Source of the DNA: Hypomesus transpacificus
Taxonomy: Eukaryota; Chordata; Actinopteri; Osmeriformes; Osmeridae
DNA length: 64,000 nt
Assembly (NCBI RefSeq): GCF_021917145.1
Contig: NC_061082.1
Coordinates: 17,713,462-17,777,461 of the forward strand
Reading direction: 5' to 3'
Shown here piece by piece: positions 12,781 to 25,795 of the stretch (position 1 is the first letter of the stretch; the number at the start of each line of letters is the position of its first letter). A model generated the notes under the pieces. It was not told the DNA's origin and made no database searches. It saw only the letters and a list, made by a program, of their open reading frames with translations. The position numbers and the translations under genes are program-made.

Positions 12781-13291
12781 TGGCCCCCCAATGGTCGAAT
12801 CATCTCCCCACCTCCATCAGAGACACTGATTGTCTCTCCACCTTCAAGAAAAGGCTAAAGACGAACTTGTTCCAGGAGTACAACGCTACTTAAGAAAGAT
12901 TTGTTGGAACAGATGTTAGTAAATTTCCTCCAGGAACACAATGATACTTATTGAGGGACTCGCTGCACTTGTTTGTTAGTTGTAACTGATTTAACTGCTT
13001 GTACTCACTGTGAATTATATTATTGTTGCTTGCTTTCCTCCAGGTACACTCTAGCACTTTCGAGGATCATGTTGTTTAATTGAAATGTGTTTAATTACAT
13101 GCTCTTCTGGTTCCATCCATTGGCAGTTATTTGCTTTTCAGAATGTATGCTTCATGTTTTGGCTACCCGCAATGTTCGTTCAATCTCGATGTTTATGATC
13201 ACTGACCTATGCACTTTTTGTAAAGCTCTCTCTTGTAAGTCGCTTTGGATACAAGCGTCTGCTAAATGACTAAATGTAAATGTAAATAAAT
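12781..13291 (+). mobile_element. LINE 3' end fragment
   Basis: It begins with a decayed coding end (…AAAGGCTAAAGACGAACTTG… is typical of the C-terminal part of fish LINE polymerases). A non-coding tail follows, ending GTAAGTCGCTTTGGATACAA then GCGTCTGCTAAATGAC, and the element closes with short TAAATG repeats. The same tail recurs at 45,119, 59,525 and 63,238, and on the SINEs at 33,930 and 54,054. The exact clade is uncertain. Confidence 0.7.
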
Positions 13292-14748
13292 AGGTAATTT
13301 TAAGTTTGTTCGTGGGGTTTAAGGTTATGTAACAACATTTAAGAAAAGGGAGGAAGAATCTTTCTTGAAAATCACAAAATCTGCAAATGTACACAAAATA
13401 CAAACATCCAAAAAAAGAATAACCAATAAAAAAATACATAGGTCTATACAAAAGATAAAGCCTTGAATTAAGTTACAGGGTAATGCAGGTAGTACAAAAC
13501 TATTTAATGAGGGTGACACACAGGTGAAGCAGGTAAAACTGCCTAGTACCTACATTGAATAGCAGTGAATGGCATGTGAATAGCATGAACTAGTGAATAG
13601 CATGAACCAGTGAATAGCATGAACCAGCAAACAGGTGTAGCGTCTACGTTTAAATGAATACAGCAGACCTAATATAAGGAGAGGTGTGAGAGTACCAAAT
13701 ACTGAGATGCACCTGGTATTAAACAAGTAAAAGTCAGTAGAATGTTTGCAGTAATGAGCTGCATACCTAAAAGATGTCCCAGGTAGATGAGAAAGAGGAT
13801 GAGGGCTGTGAACCAGCACGTTGGTCTGTTGTCTGGTAAACAAACACACTGAGGAGGGCTGTTGGAAGCCTGGTCTTGTTCTTATGGCTGGTTTCAACTT
13901 CGACTAGAATGACTTTATCACTTGGGGCGCAGGAAGTGCTTGTCATTATTGTGCTGCGTTTCAACAGAATAAATACCTAATAAGTTATATGGAACTCAGA
14001 GGCCAGTTGAACAACACCTTGCCATGAAGCAAAAGTGACGACTTGGTCAAAGTCACCAGTCAGCCCTAATGAGTCGTGTTCCATGTCGGCAGTGAGTCAA
14101 CAGTCACCTGTTCACCTCGGCCCACCTTAATCTGAGGGGCCCGAAATCACACTCAGACGCTGACCTCCAACAGAATCAATGTCTGAAAACAAACAAGCCC
14201 TCGCTTATCTCCTCACTCTGAACCGACACTGGCTCTGCCTAGCAGAGGCCCGGCCATCCATCACCCTGGAGAGGTCACACTCCTGAGGCCCGTGCCGGAG
14301 GGGGCCAAACGGAGCTTTTGAACAAACAAACATTCGACACCCCTGTGACACCTCAGGGGAGGGAGACGTCACAGCCTGCAGGGGAGGAGACAAGAATGCT
14401 CTTGGTGTGACTGGCTCATTTGAGGTCATCTAACTGTTCTCAGGAGTGGTTTCCCCTTGAGGGAGTTGAACAACCCTGAGTTGAGAGTGTAAGTGTGAAG
14501 GAGACACTCCTTCGACCATGCAAGTTATCACTGTAACAGTAAAAACTGGATTGCAAAACTGCATTAGGCGGAACGTCGTCTTACATTCAAATGAGCTGTT
14601 TTCTTCACGTAAATTATTTAAAATTCCAAATTAGGCCTTTCTCCTCCTGCTGTCATTCTGAGGGATTTACAGAAGTCAGGTGTTGACTCCGTCACTTCCT
14701 CTGAGTGGAGTGGCACCTTAGTAACTAACACACATAATAACCCCCCAC
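13292..14748. other. Non-coding DNA with a small 17-bp repeat
   Basis: No gene recognised. About four copies of a 17-bp unit (GAATAGCATGAACCAGT) lie at 13,556-13,627. Confidence 0.6.
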
Positions 14749-14796
14749 TCCTCTCTCTCTCTCTCTCTCTCTCTCCCTCTCTATCTCTCTCTCTCC

Positions 14797-14890
<94 letters not shown>

Positions 14891-14903
14891 CACACACACA
14901 CAT
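14749..14903. repeat. Compound CT then CA microsatellite
   Basis: About 100 bp of CT repeats run directly into about 45 bp of CA repeats. The antisense open frame is pure Arg-Glu and Cys-Val repeat. Confidence 0.95.
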
Positions 14904-16372
14904 CCATCACTTCCTAACCCACACAGGCAGTTTAACTGAAATTAGCATTGGGTCCCTAATCCAACTGCAGGTAGTGGAACAGGTTACTGTGACATCTAAG
15001 GGCTAGTGGTCAAAATCCTGCCACTTAGTAGTAAATATAGGAATGGTGAGAAGTAACTAGAAAGACATGAGAAAGAGAGTTTTACAGATGTGGTGATGAC
15101 CTCACACAAACACCACTACTAAAGTGAGTATGGTTAACTCCAGATTGGTCAATATATACAAACACATTTTTGTATTTCGATACAGAGCACACGAAACATG
15201 TAAGTGTAGGACTTACCTAACAGATAGAACAAAGTGAGGTCTTATCCATGTGTTACCAGTCATTAAAAGCCTTGTTTAGCAGACCACAGAGGTCAGACTG
15301 AGTGAGATAGATGGTCCTCTAGTTGAATAGAAGCTAGGAGTCATTTCCTGATGGCCACCTCCCTACCAACCCAGAGTCCCTCAGGGGTCAATGACCCCCA
15401 ACTTCCTGACTCTGCAGCAATGTGATTGGATGACGGGTGGGGCATCCATGGGAACAGTCGGTGGCTAACAGACCGGTGTCAACCCTTCTGCCAGCCCACC
15501 TCATTAGCATTCACACACACACACCCACGTACACACACACACACACACACTATATCTAGGGGGAGGGGGAGATGTCAGCAGATACTGTCACAGATCCTTA
15601 TTTCAGAGAGGTTCTCTGGGAGGTAAACCCAGATTAAACATGTCCTAGAGAGAGAGATTACCAGCCTATCATATCATGTGACTCAAGTCATTTCCTTCCT
15701 TGACGCAGTGCTGCCAGGTGGGAGCATGGGAAAGGGTTATAGGTTAGCGCTAGCTGGGAAAAGGTTGTAGTAAGCGCTGTTCGCTACCTGGGAACAGGTT
15801 AGCACTAGCTGGGAAAAGGTGGTAGTAAGCGCTATTCGCTACCTGGGAACAGGTTACGGGTTAGCACTAGCCACTTGCTGGGAACAAGTTACTAGCTAGC
15901 AATTTGTTGGGAAACAGATTACCGGTTATCACTAGCCAGTAATTAGATGGGAAAAAGTTACATGTGTTAGAAACTTGCTGGGAAAGGTTTATAGGCTAGT
16001 GTTAGTCACTAGCTCAGCTTGAAACAGCCTCGCTCTTTAGTATCTACACTATTGACTCTGGTCACCTAGACAGGTCACATGAGGAAACCACAGACTTATC
16101 AGGTTGACTATAGTGAGACGTAATCAGTCACCAAACATTTCAGCAATTAGCCTGCACACACCCTCTCACCAAACAGGGTATGCCTGGCACTAAACAGTGC
16201 TTGGAAAAGAGTTTGTTTTAAACAAACTCTTTATCAAGCCTTCTTTTTCAGCAGAAATACAACCACAGCAGTCCTGGATAATGGCACTTTTCCTCTCTGC
16301 ATCAGCAAAGCTTTCCTCTCGCAGGTCTCTGAGATCAGAGACAAGCACTGGTTCCCATGACGAGGAAGGAAG
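14904..16372. other. Non-coding DNA with CA run and 55-bp repeats
   Basis: CA repeats lie at 15,512-15,550. At 15,737-15,860 a 55-bp unit (…GCTGGGAAAAGG…GCTACCTGGGAACAGG) occurs about twice, and more decayed copies continue to about 15,990. No gene recognised. Confidence 0.65.
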
Positions 16373-16374
16373 TT

Positions 16375-16461
<87 letters not shown>

Positions 16462-16513
16462 GCGAGAGAGAGCGAGTCAGAGAGAGAGAGCGAGCGAGAG
16501 AGAGAAAGAGAGC

Positions 16514-16573
<60 letters not shown>

Positions 16574-16626
16574 TCGAGAGAGAAATGGAGATAGAGAGGG
16601 AGACAAAGAGGCAGAGGGAGAGAGAG
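16373..16626. repeat. GA microsatellite, about 250 bp
   Basis: GA repeats with scattered GAGC interruptions. The long Arg-Glu frame on plus and Leu-Ser frame on minus are artefacts of it. Confidence 0.95.
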
Positions 16627-16795
16627 GGCTCAGTGTCTCAGCAGGGGGCTAGTGATTTTGTGGAAGGATTTAAACCACTTCCTGCCCTGCAGTTCCGGAC
16701 GAAGCTCGCCCGACTCTGTAAAACACATTCCAGAAGTGAAGTGGTGCACCTGATGTCTTACCAAGCACCTGGCTCTGATAACTACTCCTCAGCGT

Positions 16796-16932
16796 GGTGT
16801 GTGTGTGTGCATGTGTATTGGCATATGTGTAGGTGTGTGCCTGCATGTGTGTTTGAGTGTATTTGTGAGTGCCTCCGTCTGTGTGTGTGTGTTTGAGTGT
16901 ATTTGTGAGTCCCTGCGTCTGTGTGTGTGTTT
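16796..16932. repeat. Interrupted TG microsatellite
   Basis: GT repeats with two copies of a GTGTTTGAGTGTATTTGTGA block. Confidence 0.85.
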
Positions 16933-18766
16933 GCGGTTGGGTAATGTGCAGACCGAGAATTCCTCAGCTTTTAAATTAAGCCCTGATCTCTGCTTCCTGC
17001 TCCACTGAGTCCAGTAGCATGTTTCCCCAGCGCATTCAAACTGCAATGGATCTCTACACTCAGCTGTGTGATAAGGCTCGCTTCTGAAGAGTGACCACAA
17101 GATGTTCTGAAAGAAAGACAAGGTGGTCCGTTGATGCATCATATATCTGTGAGATAGGACCATTAAATTAAAGTGATATAAATCAAAGCAAATGAATGCT
17201 AACAGTGACAGCACATGTATGTCATTTTAAGTGGTTGTCTGTGTGGGGGTATAGGAGGAGTAATCTGATGAGGAAGTGCCCTCAACCTTCTGATAGTTAG
17301 TGGTGAGCTAGTGGTGGTGAGCCGCCCCCCCTCCCCCGTTCCCCAGGGGATGGCTCGATAAACTCAGGGGGAGATATCATCTCTATACAGCGTAGCTGGA
17401 ATGCTACATGTCAGTGAAGTTTACAACACCTTCTGAGGACCTTTGAACAAACCGTATTTTAAATGCTGGGAGGCATCATTCTAAACCAACAAGAAAATTC
17501 CCCCGTGTCAAGACAAGAATCAAATACTCAAATACCCTCACTTCACGCTAGACCACCCCCTTTTAACATTTTTACAATTCTTCTGGTAAAAAAAGAAAGT
17601 CTTTATAACCTCACAAACCGACTTGAATTTCCACGTCATGAACATTCAAACCACATCAAACGCTCTTCCACTGTGTAAAACTGTTGGGTGGCAAACTGCA
17701 TTTGGTGCAGTTCTCATCCCACAATCACCTCTCCCTCGGGCAGAACAGATTAACTTCTCTGTCATTTCTGCTACTGGTCCAAGGCTGGTCTTTGGGGATA
17801 TATGAAACAGGTGAGCTTCAAATGAGATTCTATCAGTGTATTGAATTAAATGAAAAAATAGTTTTCAGATAAGCACAAATAAAAAGGGAGATAGCCTGTT
17901 CATTTTGATTTCTAATCGCAATAGAATAATTGTTAGCAGATCCCTGTTTTCTATCAGTGTCTCCTATCAACAGGAAGTTATCAGGGCAGGATCATCTAAA
18001 TTGGTTTACGGAGGCTGTATCAGTTAAGGAGAGATTTAACAAGAGGTGATGCAATCTCATGGCCTGTTCACAACAGCTTCCGAAGATTAAAGGAGAGAGA
18101 AAGAGGGAGAGACAGAGATGGGCAGAGAGACAGAGAGAGCAAAAGAGGGTGAGACAGAAAGAGAGAGACACTATTTCACTTGTGACAGCATTTCACCTTG
18201 ATGTCACAACTATTGTCTGTATGCGATTACACCGTGGCAGCTCAAGATGCCTCGGGCAATCAAAATGACAGATTTACTACTGTGTTTTTGGCGTTGAGAG
18301 TGGAGAGTCCTTCGCTACCACAAGTGAAAGGAGAGAGAGAGACAGGATGAGGGCGTGGCCTCGTCACAAGCAGTGCCATAGGAGTGGCCGAACCCGTCTG
18401 TGCATGGTGGCTTGTGTCAGGGTGCGGATGACAGCGATCAGGGAGGCCTTTAGGCTGTTGCGGCCAGCTAAATGCCCGACCGTCCTACACAATGCCGGGG
18501 TCTGTTTTTGACCTCGGCTCCCCATGGGGGAGGAGAATGGTCTGAGTCATGGTTTTAAAAGGGACGGTGGGTGGTGGTGGGCTTCGTGCCCTGGGGAACG
18601 GAAGATGTCTGCAAATCAAACCTCAGACCTAAACTGCTGATTCAGCCTCGGTTTGACCTTTCCGTTCGGTTAACGACACTGGTCTCTATTGTGTCTGTTC
18701 CCTTCCAATATAACTCGTCGTTAAAAGACGAAGGCCACGAAAGGCATCCGAACACTTTATCAGCCA
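16933..18766. other. Non-coding DNA, probably lypd6b intron
   Basis: No exon-like block with splice borders was recognised. A short GA-rich patch lies at 18,090-18,170. If the candidate first exon at 30,840 is right, all of this is intron. Confidence 0.5.
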
Positions 18767-18840
18767 GGGGGGATGGGTGTACTTTACCGCTGGAGCATTT
18801 GACTGCACATGAAGAGGTCACAGGTTCGAATCCCTTCTGT
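18767..18840 (+). pseudogene. tRNA-Cys-like relic
   Basis: GAGCATTTGACTGCA then AAGAGGTC and GGTTCGAATCC match the anticodon arm (GCA), variable loop and T arm of vertebrate tRNA-Cys in the right order and spacing. The D arm is damaged, and the G-rich 5' acceptor strand has no matching 3' strand, so it should not be functional. It is a tRNA pseudogene or the head of an old tRNA-Cys-derived SINE. Confidence 0.55.
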
Positions 18841-21800
18841 AATTTTGCTTTGGATACTAAATGAACACGCCCAGCTGTTGATAATCATCTTCACCGGGCC
18901 TTTCCCACAATGCACGGCTATACACCTGCTGACATCACACCAGGTGAGCCAGGGGGAGGGGGCGACCTCTGCGGGGGTCCACCTCGCCCGCTCGGCAGAG
19001 CTTGTTCCTCGGCGCCTCCGACAGAGTGGTCCTCCGTGCCCGTCAAAGGCACCGGCGGGGGCTGCCCACAGGAATGTACTGCCGATCAACAGAGCACCCC
19101 CTCAAGATCCAGAGAGAGGGTGTCATGTTTCTGTTTGTGTGGAACACAGCGGGGGGGGGGGGGGTGGGTGGAGAGAAGAGGACTCAGGGAGATGCCTCAG
19201 AGAACCTCATCTCCAATAAACCTCCCTCTGGAGACTGTAACTTCAAACGAGAGCTTACAGGGAAAAGATACCCTGTCCCATTCTACAAATGCGTTAAGTT
19301 CCTCCGCCTCTGCAGCAGTGGAAAGCACTTGGGCTAATTAACAGCAGCGTCCTGTTTGTTCCATACGATATTGCGAGCGAGTACAAACATGCTAAACAGG
19401 TAGCGGTGCACACAAGCAGGGGCGGGACAAAACGACAAAGGACATCAGCATGCAAACGAATCCGTTACCTGAGAGATCCTGATGCACGCTCTTGTCTTCA
19501 CCTGCCAATAATCCTTGCCTGCAAGAAAGAACGAAAGAAAGAAAGACAGAAAGAAAAAAGAAAGAAAAAAAGAAAAAGACGGAAAGGTTAAAAAAGTAAT
19601 CCGGTCCCTAACTGCTCCCAAAAGCAAACTGGTATGTGGTCCCTGTATGTCGTCAACAAAACAAACTGTTTTGTGGTTACCGTGTATCCTGAAACCAAAC
19701 GCGATCCCTGGTTACCTACGTGTGCCTTTTTAACCGTCAACCCCCGTCTGTCCTCCCCCTCTCCCACGCCTGGAGGACCCTCCACACGGGAAGTGACAGG
19801 GGGGCTGGCCCCTCGTAAAGCCCTGGGGACAGGCTATATAAACCCTGGGGACCTTTACGGGGGTTTTATGGCTGTGTTGAGGGAGAGAGGGTCATTGGAC
19901 CGCCTCAGACAATGCCTCTGGGCCAGAACACAGCAATGAGGGCTGTAAAGCACTTCGCCCCTCCAGACACTCCACTGATGATCAACAGCAGAGCTGTGGA
20001 GAGCCGTAAGCGCCCCGCTGTGAATGGCAGGGACGGCCGCAGACTCAGACAAACACTGTGACGTCCTAGCGTTTCTAGACAAGAGTTCACTTCTTTTAGA
20101 TTGTTGTGTGGCTCCCCCCCCCCCCCAAAACATTTGTATGTAAGGACAAACTGCTGTGACACATTTTAAAGTCATTGCTTAAATTCAGTAATGAATGGTA
20201 AATGAATTTGATCTGTCATTGATTATTTGATCTGTCATTGATTGTGGTCACTGTATGTCGCTGGTCTTGCACAGAATCTTTTCAGAAAACCGTGGAAAGT
20301 TCTAAGAATTTTCTCTCCGAGTAAGATCATACAGTGTGAGTATTCCACCACAGAAGAAGACTGTCTATGCTTGTGTAAGGCGGTGCTGCCCTAGTGTTGT
20401 TACACCACAGAAGAAGTCGAGTCTCTCCCAGTGTAAGTGCTGTGTGAGTGAGAGACTCAAACTGTGTTGAGTCCTGTCTGGTCTTTCAGTAATGACAGGC
20501 GAGCATGTGGGAATATAGTAAACAAAGGCAACGAAGGGTGACAAAGGACCACTCCTACGAATACCTGGGAGCAACCCTCACCTTGAACAGCGCTCAGAAA
20601 TCTGTGGTATGTCTTTGGTCACTAAGCGGTTGGGACATTATCTATCACCTGTCTTTGTTAGCGCAGTGCCACTCACCGACCAGTATGTTACTTTCTCGGG
20701 AGACGATGATGGTGGTGAGTAAACACAGGACCCTATAGGAGGATTGTTTTACTAGGTTTTCACTGCACAGTAAAGAAAATATGAAAGCTAACCAAGGTTT
20801 TAGTAACTCGTCCCAAAGCACTGTTACACAACACACCAACCGAATTGCCGTGAATGTTGTACTACTGGTAATGAACATTGTACTACTGTTAGTGAATATT
20901 GTACTACTCAATGAAACCTGCCATTCTATTACTTTACTGTTTAACTGTTACTTTATCTAACTGATCTAAACAAATAATGTCTTCAATGACTACAAAGACA
21001 TAATGTTAGAAGATCTGAAAGCGTGCTGAAACATCGTCACTTCGCAACGTATCTCGATCGAGGATGATTTCACCCCACAAATGACATTGATTTACCGTGA
21101 CAAACAAAATGATATCACTCGAACGAGGAAGTGGGGGAATCACCTCCCCGCTACACGCCAGAGTCAATTCATTGAACCCTGGAAAACGGCTCAGTGGTAT
21201 GCCAGAAACACCCCTTTCTGTGCACACACCCCGGGGGGAACAGCGTGGTGGTACCACGTAAAACCCACACTTAAAAGTTGAATTGTGCTCCCGCTGGCCA
21301 GCTTCACAGGTGATGTATTGAGGTAATAAATTGGTGAGTGTCACGTGTGGTCGTTATCTGATCTGGTCCAGGTGAGCCCCAGAGAGCTGAAGAGACTGGC
21401 CCAGGCTTCCAGGTAGTTCCCCCCTCAGGTAGGTAGGTTTTTATACGGCTGAATTTGGCCTCCTTATGAATTCTTCTTCACAGAGAGAGGGGAAGTGAAC
21501 ACCTTGTGAGTGATTCATTGTTGTTGCATCATGACAAATGATGTCATGGACTACAAATATGCCAGACCTGGGCCAACCTCTCTGCCTATTGTGAATGTGC
21601 CAAATAATTGAATGTAGCAATTAGGGACTTTCATGGAGACGTATGGTTTATAATCCTTTCGCAACCAATTGCTTTGAAGTACTATTATGGTCTGCATTTC
21701 AATTTATAGAAAGTAACCTTCAATAGACAATGGGAAGGACATTCAGAAGGTTTGTGTGCCTGCATGTGAGAAGGATATGTTTATAGCAAGGTTAATTTGA

Positions 21801-24800
21801 GAAGGATAGCTTTATCTGCAAGGTGAACCAAGAAAATAATTCAATTTCAGATGGTGGAACAAAAGACGCTCCACCAATCACATCCATCTCACGTTTCATC
21901 TCTTTCTCAGCGCAGGTCAGTGACCTTCCCTTTTTTGAGTTTAAATGTTATCTGGAGTAGCTCAACTCAGCAACTGCCACTCCTTGCAAAAAATACTTAT
22001 AAAAAGCCCTAAAACAACAAGTCTATTCCAAATCCTTCAAAACACACAACTAATCATCATCACAAAAGCAAACACAAACAGCCCTTTATACACATTCCAA
22101 ACCTTTTAAGACTTGTGAAATCAAGCTAAAAGTATAAGCATTTCAAAGGATAAATTACTGCAGCGATTTAACAATGGCCAGCTTTGCACACACCAGTTGA
22201 ACAGCAGACAAAAGCCCCGATCTTTCCACAACCATGACCTGCTTTCTACCATCCATCCATGCACTACCAAATTAGCATGTGCCCAGGCCACCTCTTCTCT
22301 CTGGGCTCAGGTCCCTACCCTCCTTCCCCCCAGAGGACTCTCCCACCTGGGTTAATACCCGCTCATTACACCAGGCCAGAGGACCAGGGCCAGTTAAATT
22401 GACCGTCTGATTACGACCGCCGGCTTCCCCTTACAGGTCCTGCCCTGCTCTCCTGGTTCCAGCTCGCTAGGCCAGGAGGATGGACCCAGCGCACACAAGG
22501 CCTGTCTTTGTGTCCCTCGCTGTGCTGGGAAATCGAAAACGTTTCTCTCGGAGGCCGCAGAGAGGGGGAGAACGGGCCCAAGAAGAAGGAAAAAAAAGAA
22601 AAAAAAAGTATTCTCAAGTGTCAGTTGGAGGCGCTGTGCAAGTGAAGCCAGGGCGGATGGCAAAGACAGCTAAGCCGTTTCAGGAGGGCTGATTTGGAGA
22701 ATTTTTGGTTTGATCTTTTAAAAGGGAGCGCATTTGTCTCCATGTTGAATATGTAAACATAAATGACATGTCGGTTGGCGCAAAAATGATTCGAGGCACG
22801 GCAAGAATGTCCAACGCTGCCGAAGACATTTCCGAACGTGAGGCCGGCCACTCGAGACATAGATAGCTTGCCTGTATTAAGTGCATTGCCGATTTGAATG
22901 GTTTGAATATCACACGGGAACATCGACGTCTCGGAAGGGACAAAGGCTCGAGCTGTGTCGGGCCACCACTCTGTCTCTGCGGGGCCTATTGTGCTTTGAC
23001 AGCTTGACCCGTGTCATTTCCAGGATAAGGCTTATCCTCCTTCGATTTCTAGGGGTTTCGAATGGCCCGCTACTCCACCCACTTCAGGTGTGTTGGAGCA
23101 GCACATGTCCCACCAGTTACCTCTCAGTCGGGACAAAGCCGCACGAAGGATCGCCGAGTGTAAACGTATGAACGTTTAGTCTGACGAAACCGAAACCATT
23201 TGATCCCATGAAGCCTGATCTATTCTGTGTGAAGTGCATAAAGGTGATTGGGAGTTCACCCGTATAGATGTGAAGAATCTGGGGTCAGGTTCCCATCATC
23301 CTGTTCTTGGGTCAAACAACCGCACATACACACAGCAACAACGACATATTGGCATCTAGCAAAGTTATGTATTAACTGATTGGCAGTTACACTGTAACAT
23401 AAGTTAAGCAACTTATTGTGTGTTAGTTAAGCAGCTGGTAGACGATGCATGGAAATAAGCAGGTCTTTTAAATAATAAACCTGCAAGCCAACTGAAAAGT
23501 GAAGCCAAAATGTCCTGTTAGATTTTTGTACCAGGAACTCGATAGAAAATAAAGAAAGGCCTTGATTTAGATGAGGTAGGACTCCTTCAAGTACCCACAG
23601 TGGTTTAATAAAGAAGCTGGAGATCTCATATTTCGTTTTATTTGGTCATTCCTCTAACTGGAACCACTACGTAGCATAGATGCTACTCATACCAGTCTGT
23701 CACAGGATCACTGGCAGTAATTGGTTTAAATAAAATGTTTACAAAATGACTGAAAACCCTTCACTGAGAAGCTCTGTAGTCACACCAATAAAGGAGTTTT
23801 CATCTCAATCTCTTCTGGCCCCGAGGAACCAACAATGTTGAATGAGCTCTTCTCTTCACAAGAGAGAACCTGGTTTAACAGGCTATATAATCTGACCATT
23901 CAAGGTGCTGATTATCCTCATTATGTTTCCAGCTAGTCCTTGCCGGCATTGGCTCTTCAATCACATTTAATTAACGAGACACAATGGCCGCTCCAGATGT
24001 ACAGTGGAATCAATAGACCCTGAGCAGGCACAGTGATTGGCCTCGATCTGTGCTTTTGTCGACCTTGCTCCTTAGCGATCTAATCCCCCGAGATGATGAG
24101 AGATTGGGTCCTATCCCAGAATGCCCCAGTCAGGGGAAAGATTAAATAAAACCCTTGAGCTGTCCCACCTGGGCCGGCGGCCAGGCTAGAGATACACCGG
24201 AGAGTTCTATCCAGCCATGTTGGAGCATAGTAATGCCTTCTCCTCTACTGGTCTTTCATGTCCCCCCTACATAGGTTTGGTGGTCTGTCCCGGTGTCTTT
24301 GATGGGACATACCAAGTTGCAGGTTAAGGGGTGTTTCAAGGCTGAATTACGTTGCCCCACCAAGGGTTAGTTTCTAAATGTTTTCAAAGTTACTTTATTG
24401 ATTTACTACCTCCACTTAACAGCATTGCCATTGGCAACCAATTATGAACCTGGTGCTTGTAATAACGGCTTTCCCCAAATGTAGGTCAACTATGGATACC
24501 TCTCAGTGACACAAAAAAGTGAAACCTAAATGTGAACAAGCACAAGCCTGTTATTTTGGGAATGGTTACTTGATTTGTGTGGAAAAAGATGGAGAGCAAC
24601 TGAGAGTGCCACACGGGTAGAAATGTTCTTGCCAACATTATGCCAAACATATTTCCTACCCTCTTTGTTGATATTAGCAACGCAATAAAGATGTTGGTGA
24701 TCTGTTTACCATTACACCCTACAATTAGTGAATCATCACCTTGGAAACCCAAACAGAATACCACACTCACCCCTGGTTTAAACACAGAACCTACATGTGT

Positions 24801-25795
24801 TTGACTGCAGCAAGATGTGCAACAATCTACTTATTTATCTACTATAGACACACAGCAGACATTTACTTCACTCCTTGGTTTTACTTTGTTTAATAGCCCC
24901 TTCCCCTGTGTAAAACACTCTTATCTGATTTGTCATATAGATTCAAGATAACTTGAACTCAATAGATCTATTGGTTTGTCACCACAGAAGACACACATGG
25001 ATATATGCTAATGTCTGTAGGAGATCCCTATCAGTCAGTGTAGCAACCCAGGCTTGAATACAAGGGGGTGACCCCACACCCCACACCACCTCCCCCAGGG
25101 TCAGTGACAGGCACTGGGCAGGTGCCTCAGGGTTCAGCCAGGTCTTATCAGCGAGGAGGACCAGACCTGCTTGTTCGAGATCAATGGTCGTCACCTGCTC
25201 CTTCAGTCTAAGGGCTAACCCCAAATCAACCACAGGCCCTCCCCTGCTCTGTAATGGAGCACTGGTTCGGGAACAGCTGGTTAAAGATGGCTGAAGTCCT
25301 TCCACTTTGTGCTCCTCTACACTCTGTGTTCTCTGCTAACTTGGGTGGGGATTTCTCCCGACCACACAACGAGCGACACAAGAATGTGTTTAAGTAAAGG
25401 CAGAGGACAAACCAAGGTTGGTGAGGATACATCAATCAGTCAGTCTCCCTCTCTCTAGCTCGACAATGACAACCTGTCTCCTTGTCTTCAATGACATCAA
25501 CATGAGGTAATAACACTCTGGTGACAGCTGTGATGAAGGTCCAGCACAACCTCCATATCCTGAGGGATGACCTGTTTCAGTGAACTCAATTAAGACCCTG
25601 TCTCAAAGGCTATGATGTCACTGCCATTACAAACACTTGCTTGTGTGTGTGTGTGTGTGTGTCTGTGCAGCCTAACTATGACAAATGAATGTTCCTGCAT
25701 GTTCACATTCACTCATGTAGGAATTGTGTGAAGAGTTTTGGGAGTGGAGCTTTGATTTGCCACAGGGCTTAAATCCTGCCTGCAAGGTAACTCAT
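18841..25795. other. Long non-coding stretch, probably lypd6b intron
   Basis: No coding exon recognised. Short low-complexity pieces include G13 near 19,150, a GAAA-rich patch at 19,517-19,585, a C run at about 20,108 and TG repeats at 25,640-25,663. The part 21,850-24,250 has few repeats and mixed composition, so it could hold conserved regulatory elements, which cannot be judged from one sequence. Confidence 0.5.

Noticed and set aside
16357-16896. 179-codon Arg-Glu frame
   Set aside because: Read-through of the GA microsatellite.
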